A stretch of DNA of 64,000 nucleotides from Bog-473 sp963836605 (GTDB lineage: Bacteria > Actinomycetota > Acidimicrobiia > Acidimicrobiales > RAAP-2): NCBI GenBank assembly GCA_963836605.1, contig CAWIKB010000014.1:372001-436000 (forward strand). The letters run 5' to 3'. Shown here in pieces: positions 1 through 9,045 of this stretch. The position numbers and the translations under genes were made by a program. The notes under the pieces were generated by a model. It saw only the letters and a program-made list of their open reading frames with translations, had not been told where the DNA came from and searched no databases. Position 1 is the stretch's first letter. Each line of letters starts with the position of its first letter.

Positions 1-110
1 ACAACTCGTTCGCGGTCTGGTTCTTCGAGGTCGAAGGGGAGATGATCTGGGGGGCCACGGCCCGGATGATCCATGAACTGCTCAGCGTGGTGCTGCTCCC
101 CGCGGGTTGA
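1..110 (+). CDS. NUDIX hydrolase, C-terminal fragment (CoA pyrophosphatase-like)
   Basis: Only the last 36 codons lie in the window; the frame is open from the left edge and ends with TGA at 108-110. The residues EGEMIWGATARMIHELL match the C-terminal helix region of NUDIX CoA pyrophosphatases, where WGATA is well conserved. The NUDIX box itself is outside the window, so the substrate cannot be judged. The gene converges on the minus-strand hydratase and overlaps its 3' end by 29 bp. Confidence 0.6.
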   Translation, partial: NSFAVWFFEVEGEMIWGATARMIHELLSVVLLPAG

Positions 111-750
111 AAGCGAGCCTGAGGGAGCCCAGGGACCCGAAGGAGGCGTCGACGACCTCCCCCGGCGCCACGGGTAGCGCGGGAGTGATGGAGCCGGCAA
201 TGATCTGCTCGCCGGGTCCCAACGCGGCGCCGTGGGCCGCCAGAAACCTGGTGACCCAGGCGACAGTGACCTCGGGCCGCTCCGCCAGGCGGCCATCGGC
301 CACCACCGCCCCCGCCCTCGTCACCGCCACCGCCAGATCCGTCACGTCGGCGCCGGGCACGTCGGCTCCGAAGAACACGCCACGGTGGAAGACGTTCCCG
401 GCCAGGATCGGCTCGAGCCGGTCGAACGGCAGGTCGAGGTCCACCAACTCGAGGGCCGGAGCCACCGCGGCGATGGCACCGCCCTCGCCCATGCGGATGG
501 CCAGCTCCACCTCGAGCATGGGCTGGCTCCACCCCGCGAGGTCGACCGGCCGACGGGGTTCGACGGCGGTGGCGTCGGTGAGGTAGCCCACGACCGGGCC
601 ACTGAGCCCGAAGTGCTCCTGGAGGGCCGGCGCGTTGAAGCCCACCTTCCACCCCAGGGCGGTGGCCCCCGCGCGGAGTTCGGCGTCGCGCCGGGCCAGG
701 AGGGTCCGCATGGCCCCGGTCACGTCGGCCGGGGGTGGATCGACCGTCAC
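82..750 (-). CDS. 2-keto-4-pentenoate hydratase / FAH-family protein
   Basis: A 222-residue protein of the fumarylacetoacetate hydrolase superfamily, hydratase branch (MhpD-like). Typical features are GWKVGF near residue 33, the acidic stretch QPMLEVELAIRMG near 76-88 (metal ligands expected at the two Glu), and a C-terminal GEVVDASFGSLGSL loop. Family members hydrate 2-hydroxypenta-2,4-dienoate or act as decarboxylases in meta-cleavage of aromatics. No ring-cleavage genes are adjacent, so the substrate is unknown. The start is GTG at 750. It overlaps the converging NUDIX gene. Confidence 0.75.
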   Translation of the reverse strand: MTVDPPPADVTGAMRTLLARRDAELRAGATALGWKVGFNAPALQEHFGLSGPVVGYLTDATAVEPRRPVDLAGWSQPMLEVELAIRMGEGGAIAAVAPALELVDLDLPFDRLEPILAGNVFHRGVFFGADVPGADVTDLAVAVTRAGAVVADGRLAERPEVTVAWVTRFLAAHGAALGPGEQIIAGSITPALPVAPGEVVDASFGSLGSLRLAFNPRGAAPR

Positions 751-950
751 CGGCGCAGTCTCGCGCCCGTACGCCGCCGGCGGGGCGTAGGGTCATCTCC
801 GGGCGGAATTCGATCCACTCGGGTGGCCCGGGCCGGCGGCTCCAGCGAGTAAAGTGGTGGATCGTCGGCGTGTCGGCCCGGCGTTCGCTGTTGCCATGCC
901 GGTGTGGACCGTGAACCGTACCGGCCCCACGAATGCCGGAGGGCGGACAA

Positions 951-2114
951 GTGGCTGAGATCGAGATCGGTATTTTCAAATCCGGACGACAGGCCTACGG
1001 GTTTGACGACATCGCCATCGTCCCGAGCCGCCGCACCCGGGACCCCGAGGACGTGGACATCTCCTGGGAGATCGATGCGTACCAGTTCGAGCTCCCGGTG
1101 CTGGGCGCGGCGATGGACGGCGTCATGAGCCCGCACACCGCCATTGAGCTGGGCAAGTTGGGCGGGTTGGGCGTCCTCAACCTCGAAGGGCTCTGGACCC
1201 GCTACGAGGACCCCACGAACCTCTTCGACGAGATCCGCGAGCTCGATGACGAGAAGGCCACGGCCCGTATGCAGCAGATGTACAGCGAGCCGATCATCCC
1301 CGAACTGGTCACGGCCCGGATCCGCCAGATGAAGGAGGCGGGCATCACCACGGCGGCGTCGGTCACGCCCCAGCGCACCCAATCGCTGGCCCAGGCCTGC
1401 GTGGCGGCCGAGCTGGACCTGCTGGTCATTCAGGGCACCGTCGTGTCGGCCGAGCACGTGTCCAAGACGTCGGAGCCGCTCAACCTGAAGCGCTTCATCC
1501 GCGAGTTCGACATCCCGGTCATCGTCGGTGGCTGCGCCTCGTACCAGGCGGGCCTCCATCTCATGCGGACCGGGGCGGTGGGCGTGCTGGTAGGGGTCGG
1601 ACCGGGCAATGCCTGCACGACGCGGGGGGTCCTCGGGCTCGGGGTGCCCCAGGCCACGGCGATCGCCGACGTGGCCGGAGCCCGGATGCGCCACCTCGAC
1701 GAGACCGGCGTGTACGTCCACGTGATCGCCGACGGGGGCATGTCCAAGGGCGGGGACATCGCCAAGGCCATCACCTGCGGCGCCGACGCGGTCATGCTCG
1801 GCTCGCCGCTGTCCTCCGCCTTCGAAGCGCCCGCCCGCGGGTTTCACTGGGGCATGGCCACCTTTCACCCGACCCTGCCCCGGGGGGCCCGCGTCCGCAC
1901 CTCGGTGCGGGGGAGCCTGCGCGAGATCCTGCTCGGCCCGGCCCACGAGAACGACGGTCGGATGAATCTCTTCGGTGCGCTCCGCACCGCGATGGCCACC
2001 TGCGGCTACGAGACGGTCAAGGAATTCCAAAAGGCGGAGGTGATGGTTGCTCCCTCCCTGCAGACCGAAGGGAAGTACTTCCAGCGGTCACAGGGCGTGG
2101 GCATGGGTCATTGA
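951..2114 (+). CDS. guaB3: GuaB3 family IMP dehydrogenase-related protein
   Basis: A TIM-barrel protein of the IMPDH/GMPR superfamily, actinobacterial GuaB3 branch. It lacks the CBS pair and has the diagnostic N-terminus GRQAYGFDDIAIVPSRRTR. The catalytic loop is seen as GVGPGNACTTRGVLGLGVPQ, with the Cys-Thr pair in place. IMPDH oxidises IMP to XMP; for GuaB3 a related nucleotide reaction is inferred. An ATG lies at 933, but GGAGGG at 938-943 sits 7 nt before the in-frame GTG at 951 and homologues begin at that point, so I start at 951. Its stop overlaps the TTG start of guaA, which supports a purine role. Confidence 0.85.
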   Translation: MAEIEIGIFKSGRQAYGFDDIAIVPSRRTRDPEDVDISWEIDAYQFELPVLGAAMDGVMSPHTAIELGKLGGLGVLNLEGLWTRYEDPTNLFDEIRELDDEKATARMQQMYSEPIIPELVTARIRQMKEAGITTAASVTPQRTQSLAQACVAAELDLLVIQGTVVSAEHVSKTSEPLNLKRFIREFDIPVIVGGCASYQAGLHLMRTGAVGVLVGVGPGNACTTRGVLGLGVPQATAIADVAGARMRHLDETGVYVHVIADGGMSKGGDIAKAITCGADAVMLGSPLSSAFEAPARGFHWGMATFHPTLPRGARVRTSVRGSLREILLGPAHENDGRMNLFGALRTAMATCGYETVKEFQKAEVMVAPSLQTEGKYFQRSQGVGMGH

Positions 2115-3652
2115 CAGATACCGTCCTTGTCGTCGACTTCGGGGCCCAGTACGCCCGGCTCATCGCCCGCCGGGTGCGCGAGGCGCACGTCTACTCCGAG
2201 ATCGTGCCCTCGACCATCAGCGTCGAGGAGATCAGGTCCCGCCAGCCCAAGGGCATCATCCTCTCCGGCGGCCCGAAGTCGGTCCACGAGACCCCGGCGC
2301 CCTCCATCGATCCCGGCCTCTACGAACTCGGGATCCCCATCCTCGGGCTCTGCTACGGCGCCCAGCTCATCGCGTCGCAACTCGGTGGGACGGTCGCCAA
2401 GACCGGTCGAGGAGAGTACGGCCGCACGCAGCTCACCCTGAACGCGCCGTCGCCCCTCTGTGTCGACTGGCCGGTGTCGTCGGAGGTCTGGATGAGCCAC
2501 GGCGATGCCATCACCGAGCCCCCTCCGGGCTTCGTGGCCACCGCCACCAGCCCCGACGCCCCGGTGGCCGCCATGCACGACGCCGCCCGGCGGATCTTCG
2601 CCCTCCAATTCCATCCCGAGGTGGTGCACACCGAGCGGGGCGGCGAGGTGTTCGAGCGCTTCCTCCTCGATGCCTGCGGCTGTCTCCCTTCGTGGACCCA
2701 CGTGTCGATCATCGAGCAACAGGTGGCGGCGGTGCGGGCCCAGGTGGGCGACGAGCGGGTCCTGTGTGCCCTGAGCGGTGGTGTCGATTCGGCCGTGGCC
2801 GCCGCGCTCGTGCACAAGGCCATCGGGGCCCAGCTGACCTGTGTCTTCGTGGACACCGGCCTCATGCGGTCCGGCGAAGCGGATCAGGTCGAGGACACGT
2901 TCCGACGCCAGTTCAACATCGACCTCGTCCACGCCAAGGCGGCTGATCGTTACTTCGCCGCGTTGGCCGGCGTGACCGATCCCGAGAGGAAGCGCAAGAT
3001 CATCGGCGAGCTGTTCATCCGCATCTTCGAGGAGGTGGCGCGGGATCTGGGCTCCGGTGACGCCGGCCCGAAATTCCTCGTCCAGGGCACGCTCTACCCC
3101 GACGTGATCGAGTCGGGCAGCGACACGGCGGCCAACATCAAGTCGCACCACAACGTCGGCGGCCTGCCCGACGATCTCGCCTTCGACCTGGTCGAGCCCC
3201 TCCGGCTCCTCTTCAAGGACGAAGTTCGGGCCGTCGGGGAGGAACTGGGACTGCCCCATGACATCGTCTGGCGCCAGCCGTTTCCCGGGCCCGGTCTCGG
3301 GGTGCGCATCATCGGGGAGGTCACGCCCGAACGGGCGGAGATCCTGCGCAACGCCGACGCCGTCGTGGTCGAGGAGATACGGCGGGCCGGTCTGTACCGT
3401 GAGTTGTGGCAGAGCTTTGCCGTGCTGCCGGCCGTGCGGACGGTCGGTGTCATGGGCGACGGGCGCACCTACGCCTACCCCATCGTCATCCGGGCCGTCA
3501 CCAGCGACGACGCCATGACCGCGGATTGGGCCCGGCTGCCGTACGACCTGGTCGAGCGGATGGCCTCGCGCATCATCAACGAAGTCGAAGGCGTCAACCG
3601 GGTGGCTCTCGACGTGACGTCGAAGCCGCCCGGCACCATCGAATGGGAGTGA
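2111..3652 (+). CDS. guaA: GMP synthase (glutamine-hydrolysing)
   Basis: Converts XMP to GMP using ATP and glutamine, the last step of guanine nucleotide synthesis in the cytosol. The class I amidotransferase domain comes first, with nucleophile Cys near residue 81 (GLCYGAQL) and the His-Glu pair in QFHPEVVHT. The PP-loop ATPase follows (LSGGVDSAVAA near 220), then the dimerisation domain ending KPPGTIEWE. The length of 513 residues is normal. The start is TTG, overlapping the guaB3 stop as TTGA, so the two are translationally coupled. This is a confident call. Confidence 0.97.
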   Translation: MTDTVLVVDFGAQYARLIARRVREAHVYSEIVPSTISVEEIRSRQPKGIILSGGPKSVHETPAPSIDPGLYELGIPILGLCYGAQLIASQLGGTVAKTGRGEYGRTQLTLNAPSPLCVDWPVSSEVWMSHGDAITEPPPGFVATATSPDAPVAAMHDAARRIFALQFHPEVVHTERGGEVFERFLLDACGCLPSWTHVSIIEQQVAAVRAQVGDERVLCALSGGVDSAVAAALVHKAIGAQLTCVFVDTGLMRSGEADQVEDTFRRQFNIDLVHAKAADRYFAALAGVTDPERKRKIIGELFIRIFEEVARDLGSGDAGPKFLVQGTLYPDVIESGSDTAANIKSHHNVGGLPDDLAFDLVEPLRLLFKDEVRAVGEELGLPHDIVWRQPFPGPGLGVRIIGEVTPERAEILRNADAVVVEEIRRAGLYRELWQSFAVLPAVRTVGVMGDGRTYAYPIVIRAVTSDDAMTADWARLPYDLVERMASRIINEVEGVNRVALDVTSKPPGTIEWE

Positions 3653-3654
3653 GG

Positions 3655-6035
3655 GTGGCGCCGACGGACAGCGAGGCCGCCCGGCTCTTCGACACCTCGG
3701 ACGAGGGGGTGGGCGCGGCGGCCGCGGCCGCCGAGTCGGACGAGGCGGACTTCGCCGACGACGCGAGCCCGGGTCGCGCCCGTCCACGGCCCCATCCCCA
3801 GCCTCCGCCACGGCCGCGGGCGCCTTCTCGGGCCGGCCGGCCGCGCTCCTCGATGACCTGACCCTGCCCCAGCGCGCCGCCGTCGAGCACCGCGGCGGGC
3901 CGTTATTGATCGTGGCCGGGGCCGGTTCGGGCAAGACGCGCGTGCTGACCCGGCGCATCGCCCACCTGCTGGCCACCGGGGACGCGCCGCCCTGGGGCAT
4001 TCTGGCCATCACGTTCACCAACAAGGCGGCGGGCGAGATGCGGACCCGGGTGGCTGACCTGGTCGGCCCCCCGGCGGACAAGATGTGGGTCTCGACCTTC
4101 CATTCGGCCTGCCTGCGCATCTTGCGCACCAACGCCGACCGGTTGGGGTACCGGTCGGCCTTCACCGTCTACGACGACACCGACTCGCGTCGCCTGATCG
4201 AGATGATCAGCGCCGAGCTCGGGTTCGACGCCAAGCGCCTCCCGCCCCGCGCCGTGCAGGCCGTCATCAGCCAGGCCAAGTCCGAGCTGGTCGATTTCGA
4301 GACGTTCCGCGACGAGGCCGGGAGTGGTCCCGACCCTTTCCGGCGCCGCATCGCCGACGTGTACACGCAGTACCAGCAGCGGTTGTTGGCGGCCAACGCC
4401 CTGGACTTCGACGACCTGCTGATGGTCACGGCCAACCTGCTCCAGGCCTGTGACGACGTGCGGGCGGCCTACCAGGAGCGCTTCCGGCACATCCTGGTCG
4501 ACGAGTTCCAGGACACCAACCACGCCCAGAACGAGATCGTCAAGCTGCTCGGGCAGGCGCACGGCAACGTCTGCGTGGTCGGCGACTCGGACCAGTCGGT
4601 CTACCGGTGGCGCGGTGCCGACATCCGCAACATCTTGGAATTCGAGCGGGCCTTCCCCAACGCCACCACCATCATGTTGGAGCAGAACTTCCGTTCGACC
4701 CAGACCATCCTCGACGCCGCCAACGCGGTCATCGCCAACAACATCGGCCGCCAGCCCAAGGAGCTGTTCACCGCCGGTGACGCCGGCGGGCCGATTGTGC
4801 GCTACCGGGCCGAGGACGAGCGCGACGAGGCCTCATGGGTCTCGAGCGAGATCCTGCGGCTGCACGCGTCCGAGGGTCTGACCTGGGGCGACTTCGCCGT
4901 CTTCTACCGGACCAACGCCCAGAGCCTCGCGCTCGAGACGTCGCTCAAGTTCACCGGCATCCCCTACAAGGTGATCGGCGGGGCCAAGTTCTACGACCGC
5001 AAGGAGATCAAGGACATCCTCGCCTACGTCCGGGTGCTGGCCAACCCCGACGACGAGGTGTCGGCCCGCCGCATCGTCAACGTGCCCAAGCGCGGCATCG
5101 GGGAGACCTCGGTGGCCCGATTGGCCGCCTGGGCCAAGGTCAACGGCGTGTCCTTCAGCGATGCCATCGACCGGGCGGCCGAGGTCGGCCTCGGTGGCAA
5201 AGCGCTCAAGGGGGCGGAGCAGCTGGCCCGGACCCTGGCCCAGCTCCGGCCCCTGGTGCACACGGTCAACCCGGCCGATTTCGTGCAGTTGGTGGCCGAC
5301 CGCACCGGGTACCTGGCCGAGCTGGTGGCCGAGCACACCCACGAAGCCGACGGGCGGCTCGAGAACCTGGCCGAGCTGGGCTCGCAGGCGGGCGAGTTCG
5401 ACGACGTGATCGGCTTCCTCGAGACGGTGGCCCTGGTGGCGGATTCCGACGAGCTCGACAGCGACGGCACCCGGGTCTCCCTCATGACGCTGCACACGGC
5501 CAAGGGCCTGGAGTTCCCGGCCGTCTTCGTGGTCGGCCTCGAGGAGGGGATCTTCCCCCACTTCCGGTCCCTGTCCGAGCCGGTCGAGCTGGAGGAGGAG
5601 CGCCGCCTCTTCTACGTGGGCATCACCCGGGCCCGGCGGCACCTGGCCGTGTCGCATGCCTGGTCGCGCACCACCTGGGGCCGGACCCAGCCCGCCATGC
5701 CGAGCCGCTTCCTGACCGAGATCCCCTCCCACCTGGTCGAAGACGTGGGCCTGGCCAGTCGTCGCCGCGGCTACGAATCGGCCGACGAGCACCGGCCCGA
5801 CGTCATGTTCGCTCCGGCCGTCCCCGCCGCGGCACGCCGGGCGCAGCCGCGCGCCCGCTCGGGGGCCGAGGATCTGGGACTGGTGGCGGGGGACCGGGTG
5901 GTGCACGACCACTGGGGCGAGGGCGTGGTCATCGACACCAAGGGCGAAGGTCCGAGGGCCCAGGCCACGGTGGACTTCGCGTCGGTGGGGAAGAAGAGCC
6001 TGCTGCTCTCGGCCACGCCGCTGCGCCGGGCGTGA
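3655..6035 (+). CDS. pcrA: ATP-dependent DNA helicase PcrA/UvrD (frameshift near the N-terminus)
   Basis: A superfamily 1A 3'-5' helicase for DNA repair and replication restart. The main frame contains GAGSGKT (Walker A), ITFTNKAAGEM, VDEFQDTN (motif II), GDSDQSVYRWRGAD, LEQNFRST, LHTAKGLEFP and YVGITRAR, and ends in the Tudor-like PcrA tail. The Q-motif LTLPQRAAV lies upstream of the first possible start in that frame (TTG 3906), and no ATG, GTG or TTG exists in it from 3618 to 3905. A GTG at 3655 just after guaA opens a GC3-typical frame rich in Asp, Glu and Ala that fails at 3861. I infer one indel between about 3765 and 3850 joining them. If real it would disable the gene; an assembly error is likelier. 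Confidence 0.88.
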
Positions 6036-6081
6036 CCCCGGTCTGGCGCCTTCGCCAGGCCGTCCGTATCATCGAGGCTTC

Positions 6082-6498
6082 ATGAAGCGTCCCTACAGGG
6101 TGGTCGTAGCCAAACCCGGGCTCGACGGCCACGACCGAGGGGCCAAGGTCATCGCGCGCGCCCTTCGGGACAGCGGCTTCGAAGTGGTCTACACCGGGTT
6201 GCACCAGACGCCCGAACAGGTGGTCCAGGCCGTGGTGCAGGAGGATGCCGATGCGGTCGGCCTGTCCCTGCTCTCGGGGGCCCACCTGACGCTGGTGCCC
6301 AAGGTGGTCGGGCTCCTGGCCGACAAGGGGCGCGACGACGTGCTCGTCATCGTGGGCGGCACCATCCCCGAAGCGGACATCCCCACCTTGAAGGACCAAG
6401 GGGTGGCCGCCGTCTTCACTCCGGGGGCCTCCCTCGAGTCGATCGGCCATTGGTTGGCCGGAGCGCTCGATGCCCGCGAGGAGGCACTCGAAGGCTGA
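6082..6498 (+). CDS. B12-binding domain protein (methylmalonyl-CoA mutase C-terminal type)
   Basis: A 138-residue stand-alone cobalamin-binding domain. The base-off/His-on signature LDGHDRGAKVIA (DxHxxG) is at residues 14-25, the SxL motif at SLLSGAH and the GG turn at IVGGTIPE. This is the small C-terminal domain of isobutyryl-, ethylmalonyl- or methylmalonyl-CoA mutases supplied as a separate subunit. No large mutase subunit is in the window. A -10-like TATCAT lies 9 nt before the ATG, and a weak GAGG is also present. Downstream sucCD handles succinyl-CoA, which fits a methylmalonyl-CoA link, but that is inference. Confidence 0.85.
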   Translation: MKRPYRVVVAKPGLDGHDRGAKVIARALRDSGFEVVYTGLHQTPEQVVQAVVQEDADAVGLSLLSGAHLTLVPKVVGLLADKGRDDVLVIVGGTIPEADIPTLKDQGVAAVFTPGASLESIGHWLAGALDAREEALEG

Positions 6499-6559
6499 GC
6501 CGCCCCGCCCCGCCGCGCCTTTCGGCGGCGGCCTCTCACTTCGCTCCACCCACCGTTCC

Positions 6560-6669
6560 CGCCGGCACGACACCAACACGACACAAGCCACAGCACGACA
6601 CAGCAACGACAGCACGACGCAACCACAGCCCGACGCAGCGACAGATCGACACAAGGAGAAGACACCGCA
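6560..6669 (+). promoter_or_regulatory. T-depleted, CA-rich leader of sucC
   Basis: Between about 6566 and the sucC start the sense strand has a single T in roughly 100 nt and consists of repeated CGACA, CAGCA and CACGAC units. It ends in an AAGGAG ribosome binding site (6653-6658), 11 nt before the GTG. No stem-loop can form. The composition predicts an unstructured C/A-rich mRNA leader, possibly a Rho-utilisation or ribosome-standby region. Confidence 0.5.
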
Positions 6670-7812
6670 GTGGACCTTTACGAGTACCAGGGCAAGCAGT
6701 ACTTCGCCCGGTTCGGCATCCCGACGTCAGCCGGAGGGGTGGCCGACACGGTTGACGAAGCGGTCACCCAGGCCGACGCAGCCGGCTACCCGGTCGTGGT
6801 CAAGGCGCAGGTCAAGGTGGGTGGCCGCGGCAAGGCCGGCGGCGTGAAGTTGGCCGACAACGCGGACGAGGTCCGCCTGCACGCCGGCAACATCCTGGGA
6901 CTCGACATCAAGGGCCACGTGGTCAAGCGCCTGTGGGTCGAACACGCGTCGGACATCGCCAAGGAGTACTACGCCAGCTTCACCTTGGACCGGCCCAACA
7001 AGACCCACCTCGGGATGCTCTCGGCCGAGGGCGGGGTGGAGATCGAAGAGGTGGCGGTGACCAACCCCGACGCCATCGCCATGATCCACGTCGACCCCAT
7101 CGTCGGCCTCGACGAGGCCACGGCCCGGGAGTGGGTGGACCGGGCCAACCTGGACCCCGAGGCCCGGGAGCAGGCGGCCGCCCTGCTGGTGCACCTCTAC
7201 CAGTGTTACGTCGAGGGCGACTGCGATCTGGCCGAGATCAACCCGCTGATCCTCACTCCCGAGGGCAAGGTGCACGCGCTCGATGCCAAGGTCACCCTGG
7301 ACGAGAACGCCACCTTCCGGCACCCCGAGTGGGAGGAATACGCCGACGACTCCGACATCGACCCGCGGGAGAAGATGGCCAAGGACCGGGGCCTCAACTA
7401 CATCGGCCTCTCGGGTTCGGTGGGCATCATCGCCAACGGCGCCGGGTTGGCCATGAGCACGCTCGACGTGGTGACCCAGGCCGGCGGCGAGGCCGCCAAC
7501 TTCCTCGACATCGGCGGCGGCGCCAACGCCGACGTCATGGCCGCCGCGCTGGAGGTCATCAACCAGGACCCGGCCGTGCGCGCCATCTTCGTCAACATCT
7601 TCGGCGGCATCACCCGGGTCGACGATGTGGCCAACGGCATCATCGAGGCCATGAGCCGGGTGCATCTGAGCTCGCCGGTGGTCATGCGACTCGACGGCAC
7701 CAACGCCGAAGCGGGCCGGGCCCTCCTGGCCTCCCACCTGTCCGATCGGTTGATGGCCGAGCCCACCATGCTCGACGCCGCCCGTCACGCTGTCGCCCTG
7801 GCTCAGGCCTAG
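6670..7812 (+). CDS. sucC: Succinyl-CoA synthetase beta subunit
   Basis: ADP-forming succinyl-CoA ligase beta chain, TCA cycle. It starts MDLYEYQGKQYFARFGIP, with an ATP-grasp domain (KAQVKVGGRGKAGGVK near residues 41-56) and a C-terminal CoA-ligase domain with FVNIFGGITR. The Mg ligands lie in DLAEINPLI. At 380 residues it is of normal length. The GTG start follows AAGGAG. It is followed by sucD after 25 bp; the two form the heterodimer. Confidence 0.96.
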   Translation: MDLYEYQGKQYFARFGIPTSAGGVADTVDEAVTQADAAGYPVVVKAQVKVGGRGKAGGVKLADNADEVRLHAGNILGLDIKGHVVKRLWVEHASDIAKEYYASFTLDRPNKTHLGMLSAEGGVEIEEVAVTNPDAIAMIHVDPIVGLDEATAREWVDRANLDPEAREQAAALLVHLYQCYVEGDCDLAEINPLILTPEGKVHALDAKVTLDENATFRHPEWEEYADDSDIDPREKMAKDRGLNYIGLSGSVGIIANGAGLAMSTLDVVTQAGGEAANFLDIGGGANADVMAAALEVINQDPAVRAIFVNIFGGITRVDDVANGIIEAMSRVHLSSPVVMRLDGTNAEAGRALLASHLSDRLMAEPTMLDAARHAVALAQA

Positions 7813-7837
7813 GGCCGGAAGGAACGTAAGGAACGTC

Positions 7838-8728
7838 ATGAGCATTTTTGTGGACGAAACGACCAAGGTCGTCATTCAGGGCATCAGCCCCACCAGCCAG
7901 GGGCTGTACCACGGCCTACGGAACAGGGCCTACGGCACCAAGATCGTGGGCGGGACCAACCCCAAGCGGGGCGGTGAGCAGATCGAGGGGATCGACGTCT
8001 TCGCCTCCGTCGCCGAGGCGGTCAAGGAGACCGGCGCCACGGCCTCGTTCATCTCCGTGCCCCCGCCCCGCGCGGCCGCCGCCATCATGGAGGCCGCGGA
8101 GGCGGGCATCACCTTCATCGTCTGCATCACCGAGGGCATCCCGGCCCAGGACGAGGCGCTGGCCTACAACCGGCTGGTGCAGGAGTTCCCCGCCACGCGC
8201 CTGCTCGGCCCCAACTGCCCCGGGATCATCTCCCCGGGCAAGTGCAACATCGGCATCACCTCGGGCGACATCGCCCTGGCCGGTGGCCCGGTGGGCATCG
8301 TCAGCCGTTCGGGCACGCTGACCTATCAGGCGCTGCACGAGCTGTCCCAACAGGGCATCGGCCAGACCACCTGCGTGGGCATCGGCGGCGACCCGGTCCC
8401 CGGCACCAACTTCATCGACTGCCTGGCCGCGTTCGAGGCCGATCCCGAGACCAAAGCGGTCATGATGATCGGCGAGATCGGCGGGTCCGAGGAAGAGCGG
8501 GCAGCCGAGTTCATCGCCGACCATGTGACCAAGCCCGTGGCGGCCTACGTGGCCGGGGTCACCGCCCCGCCCGGGCGCAAGATGGGACATGCCGGAGCCA
8601 TCATCTCGGGCTCCCAGGGCACGGCCCAGGCCAAGATGGAGGCCCTGTCCGCGGCCGGCGTGCACGTGACCCAGAACCCGACAGAGTGCGGCGAGAAGAT
8701 GGTGGCGATCGTGCAGGGGCTGGGCTGA
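7838..8728 (+). CDS. sucD: Succinyl-CoA synthetase alpha subunit
   Basis: CoA-binding Rossmann domain at the N-terminus (VVIQGISPTSQGLYHGLRNR), then the ligase domain with the phospho-histidine in KMGHAGAIISG near residue 250. It interconverts succinyl-CoA and succinate with nucleotide triphosphate formation, together with SucC. The length of 296 residues is typical. AAGGAACGTAAGGAA upstream provides a ribosome binding site. Inverted GC-rich sequence follows the stop but no T-run terminator is visible. Confidence 0.96.
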   Translation: MSIFVDETTKVVIQGISPTSQGLYHGLRNRAYGTKIVGGTNPKRGGEQIEGIDVFASVAEAVKETGATASFISVPPPRAAAAIMEAAEAGITFIVCITEGIPAQDEALAYNRLVQEFPATRLLGPNCPGIISPGKCNIGITSGDIALAGGPVGIVSRSGTLTYQALHELSQQGIGQTTCVGIGGDPVPGTNFIDCLAAFEADPETKAVMMIGEIGGSEEERAAEFIADHVTKPVAAYVAGVTAPPGRKMGHAGAIISGSQGTAQAKMEALSAAGVHVTQNPTECGEKMVAIVQGLG

Positions 8729-8799
8729 GCGAGGGAGGCGCCGCGCTCGGGTTGGGCCGACTCGGGCCACCCCCGACGCGTCGCCCCCGAATCGGCGCC

Positions 8800-8817
8800 G
8801 GTATGATTGCGGTATGA
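8800..8817 (+). promoter_or_regulatory. Leaderless promoter with GGTATGA repeats for vapB
   Basis: TATGAT at 8802-8807 is a good -10 box 6 nt before the ATG at 8814, so transcription would begin at or next to the start codon. GGTATGA occurs at 8800-8806 and again at 8811-8817, one helical turn apart, a possible autoregulatory operator. No ribosome binding site is present. Confidence 0.55.
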
Positions 8818-9041
8818 CCACGAAGATCGCGGTGAGCCTGCCCGACGAGTTGGTGGCCGCGGCCCGTCAGGCGGTCTCCCAGGGCCATGCCTCCTCGGTG
8901 TCTGCGTTCATTGCCTCGGCGGTGGCCGACAAGACGCGATTCGACGAGGTCGCAACACTGCTGGCCGACATGGCGGCCGAGTCCGGTCCTGCCGACGACG
9001 GGGACCGCAGGTGGGCCCGCGACGCTCTCGGACTCGACTGA
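8814..9041 (+). CDS. vapB: VapB-like antitoxin (ribbon-helix-helix type)
   Basis: A 75-residue protein with the N-terminal pattern KIAVSLPDELVAAARQAV, typical of ribbon-helix-helix DNA-binding antitoxins, followed by an acidic C-terminal tail suited to covering a toxin. It lies directly upstream of a PIN-domain gene, 4 nt apart. It should neutralise the toxin and repress the operon through the repeats at its promoter. Family membership is by pattern; the pairing makes it fairly safe. Confidence 0.8.
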   Translation: MTTKIAVSLPDELVAAARQAVSQGHASSVSAFIASAVADKTRFDEVATLLADMAAESGPADDGDRRWARDALGLD

Positions 9042-9045
9042 ATCG

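Noticed and set aside
2108..4165. A 685-codon open frame on the minus strand across guaA and pcrA
   Set aside because: It mirrors the codon pattern of strongly coding genes on the other strand, has Arg/Pro/Gly/His-rich content and no domain. High-GC DNA often gives such antisense frames.
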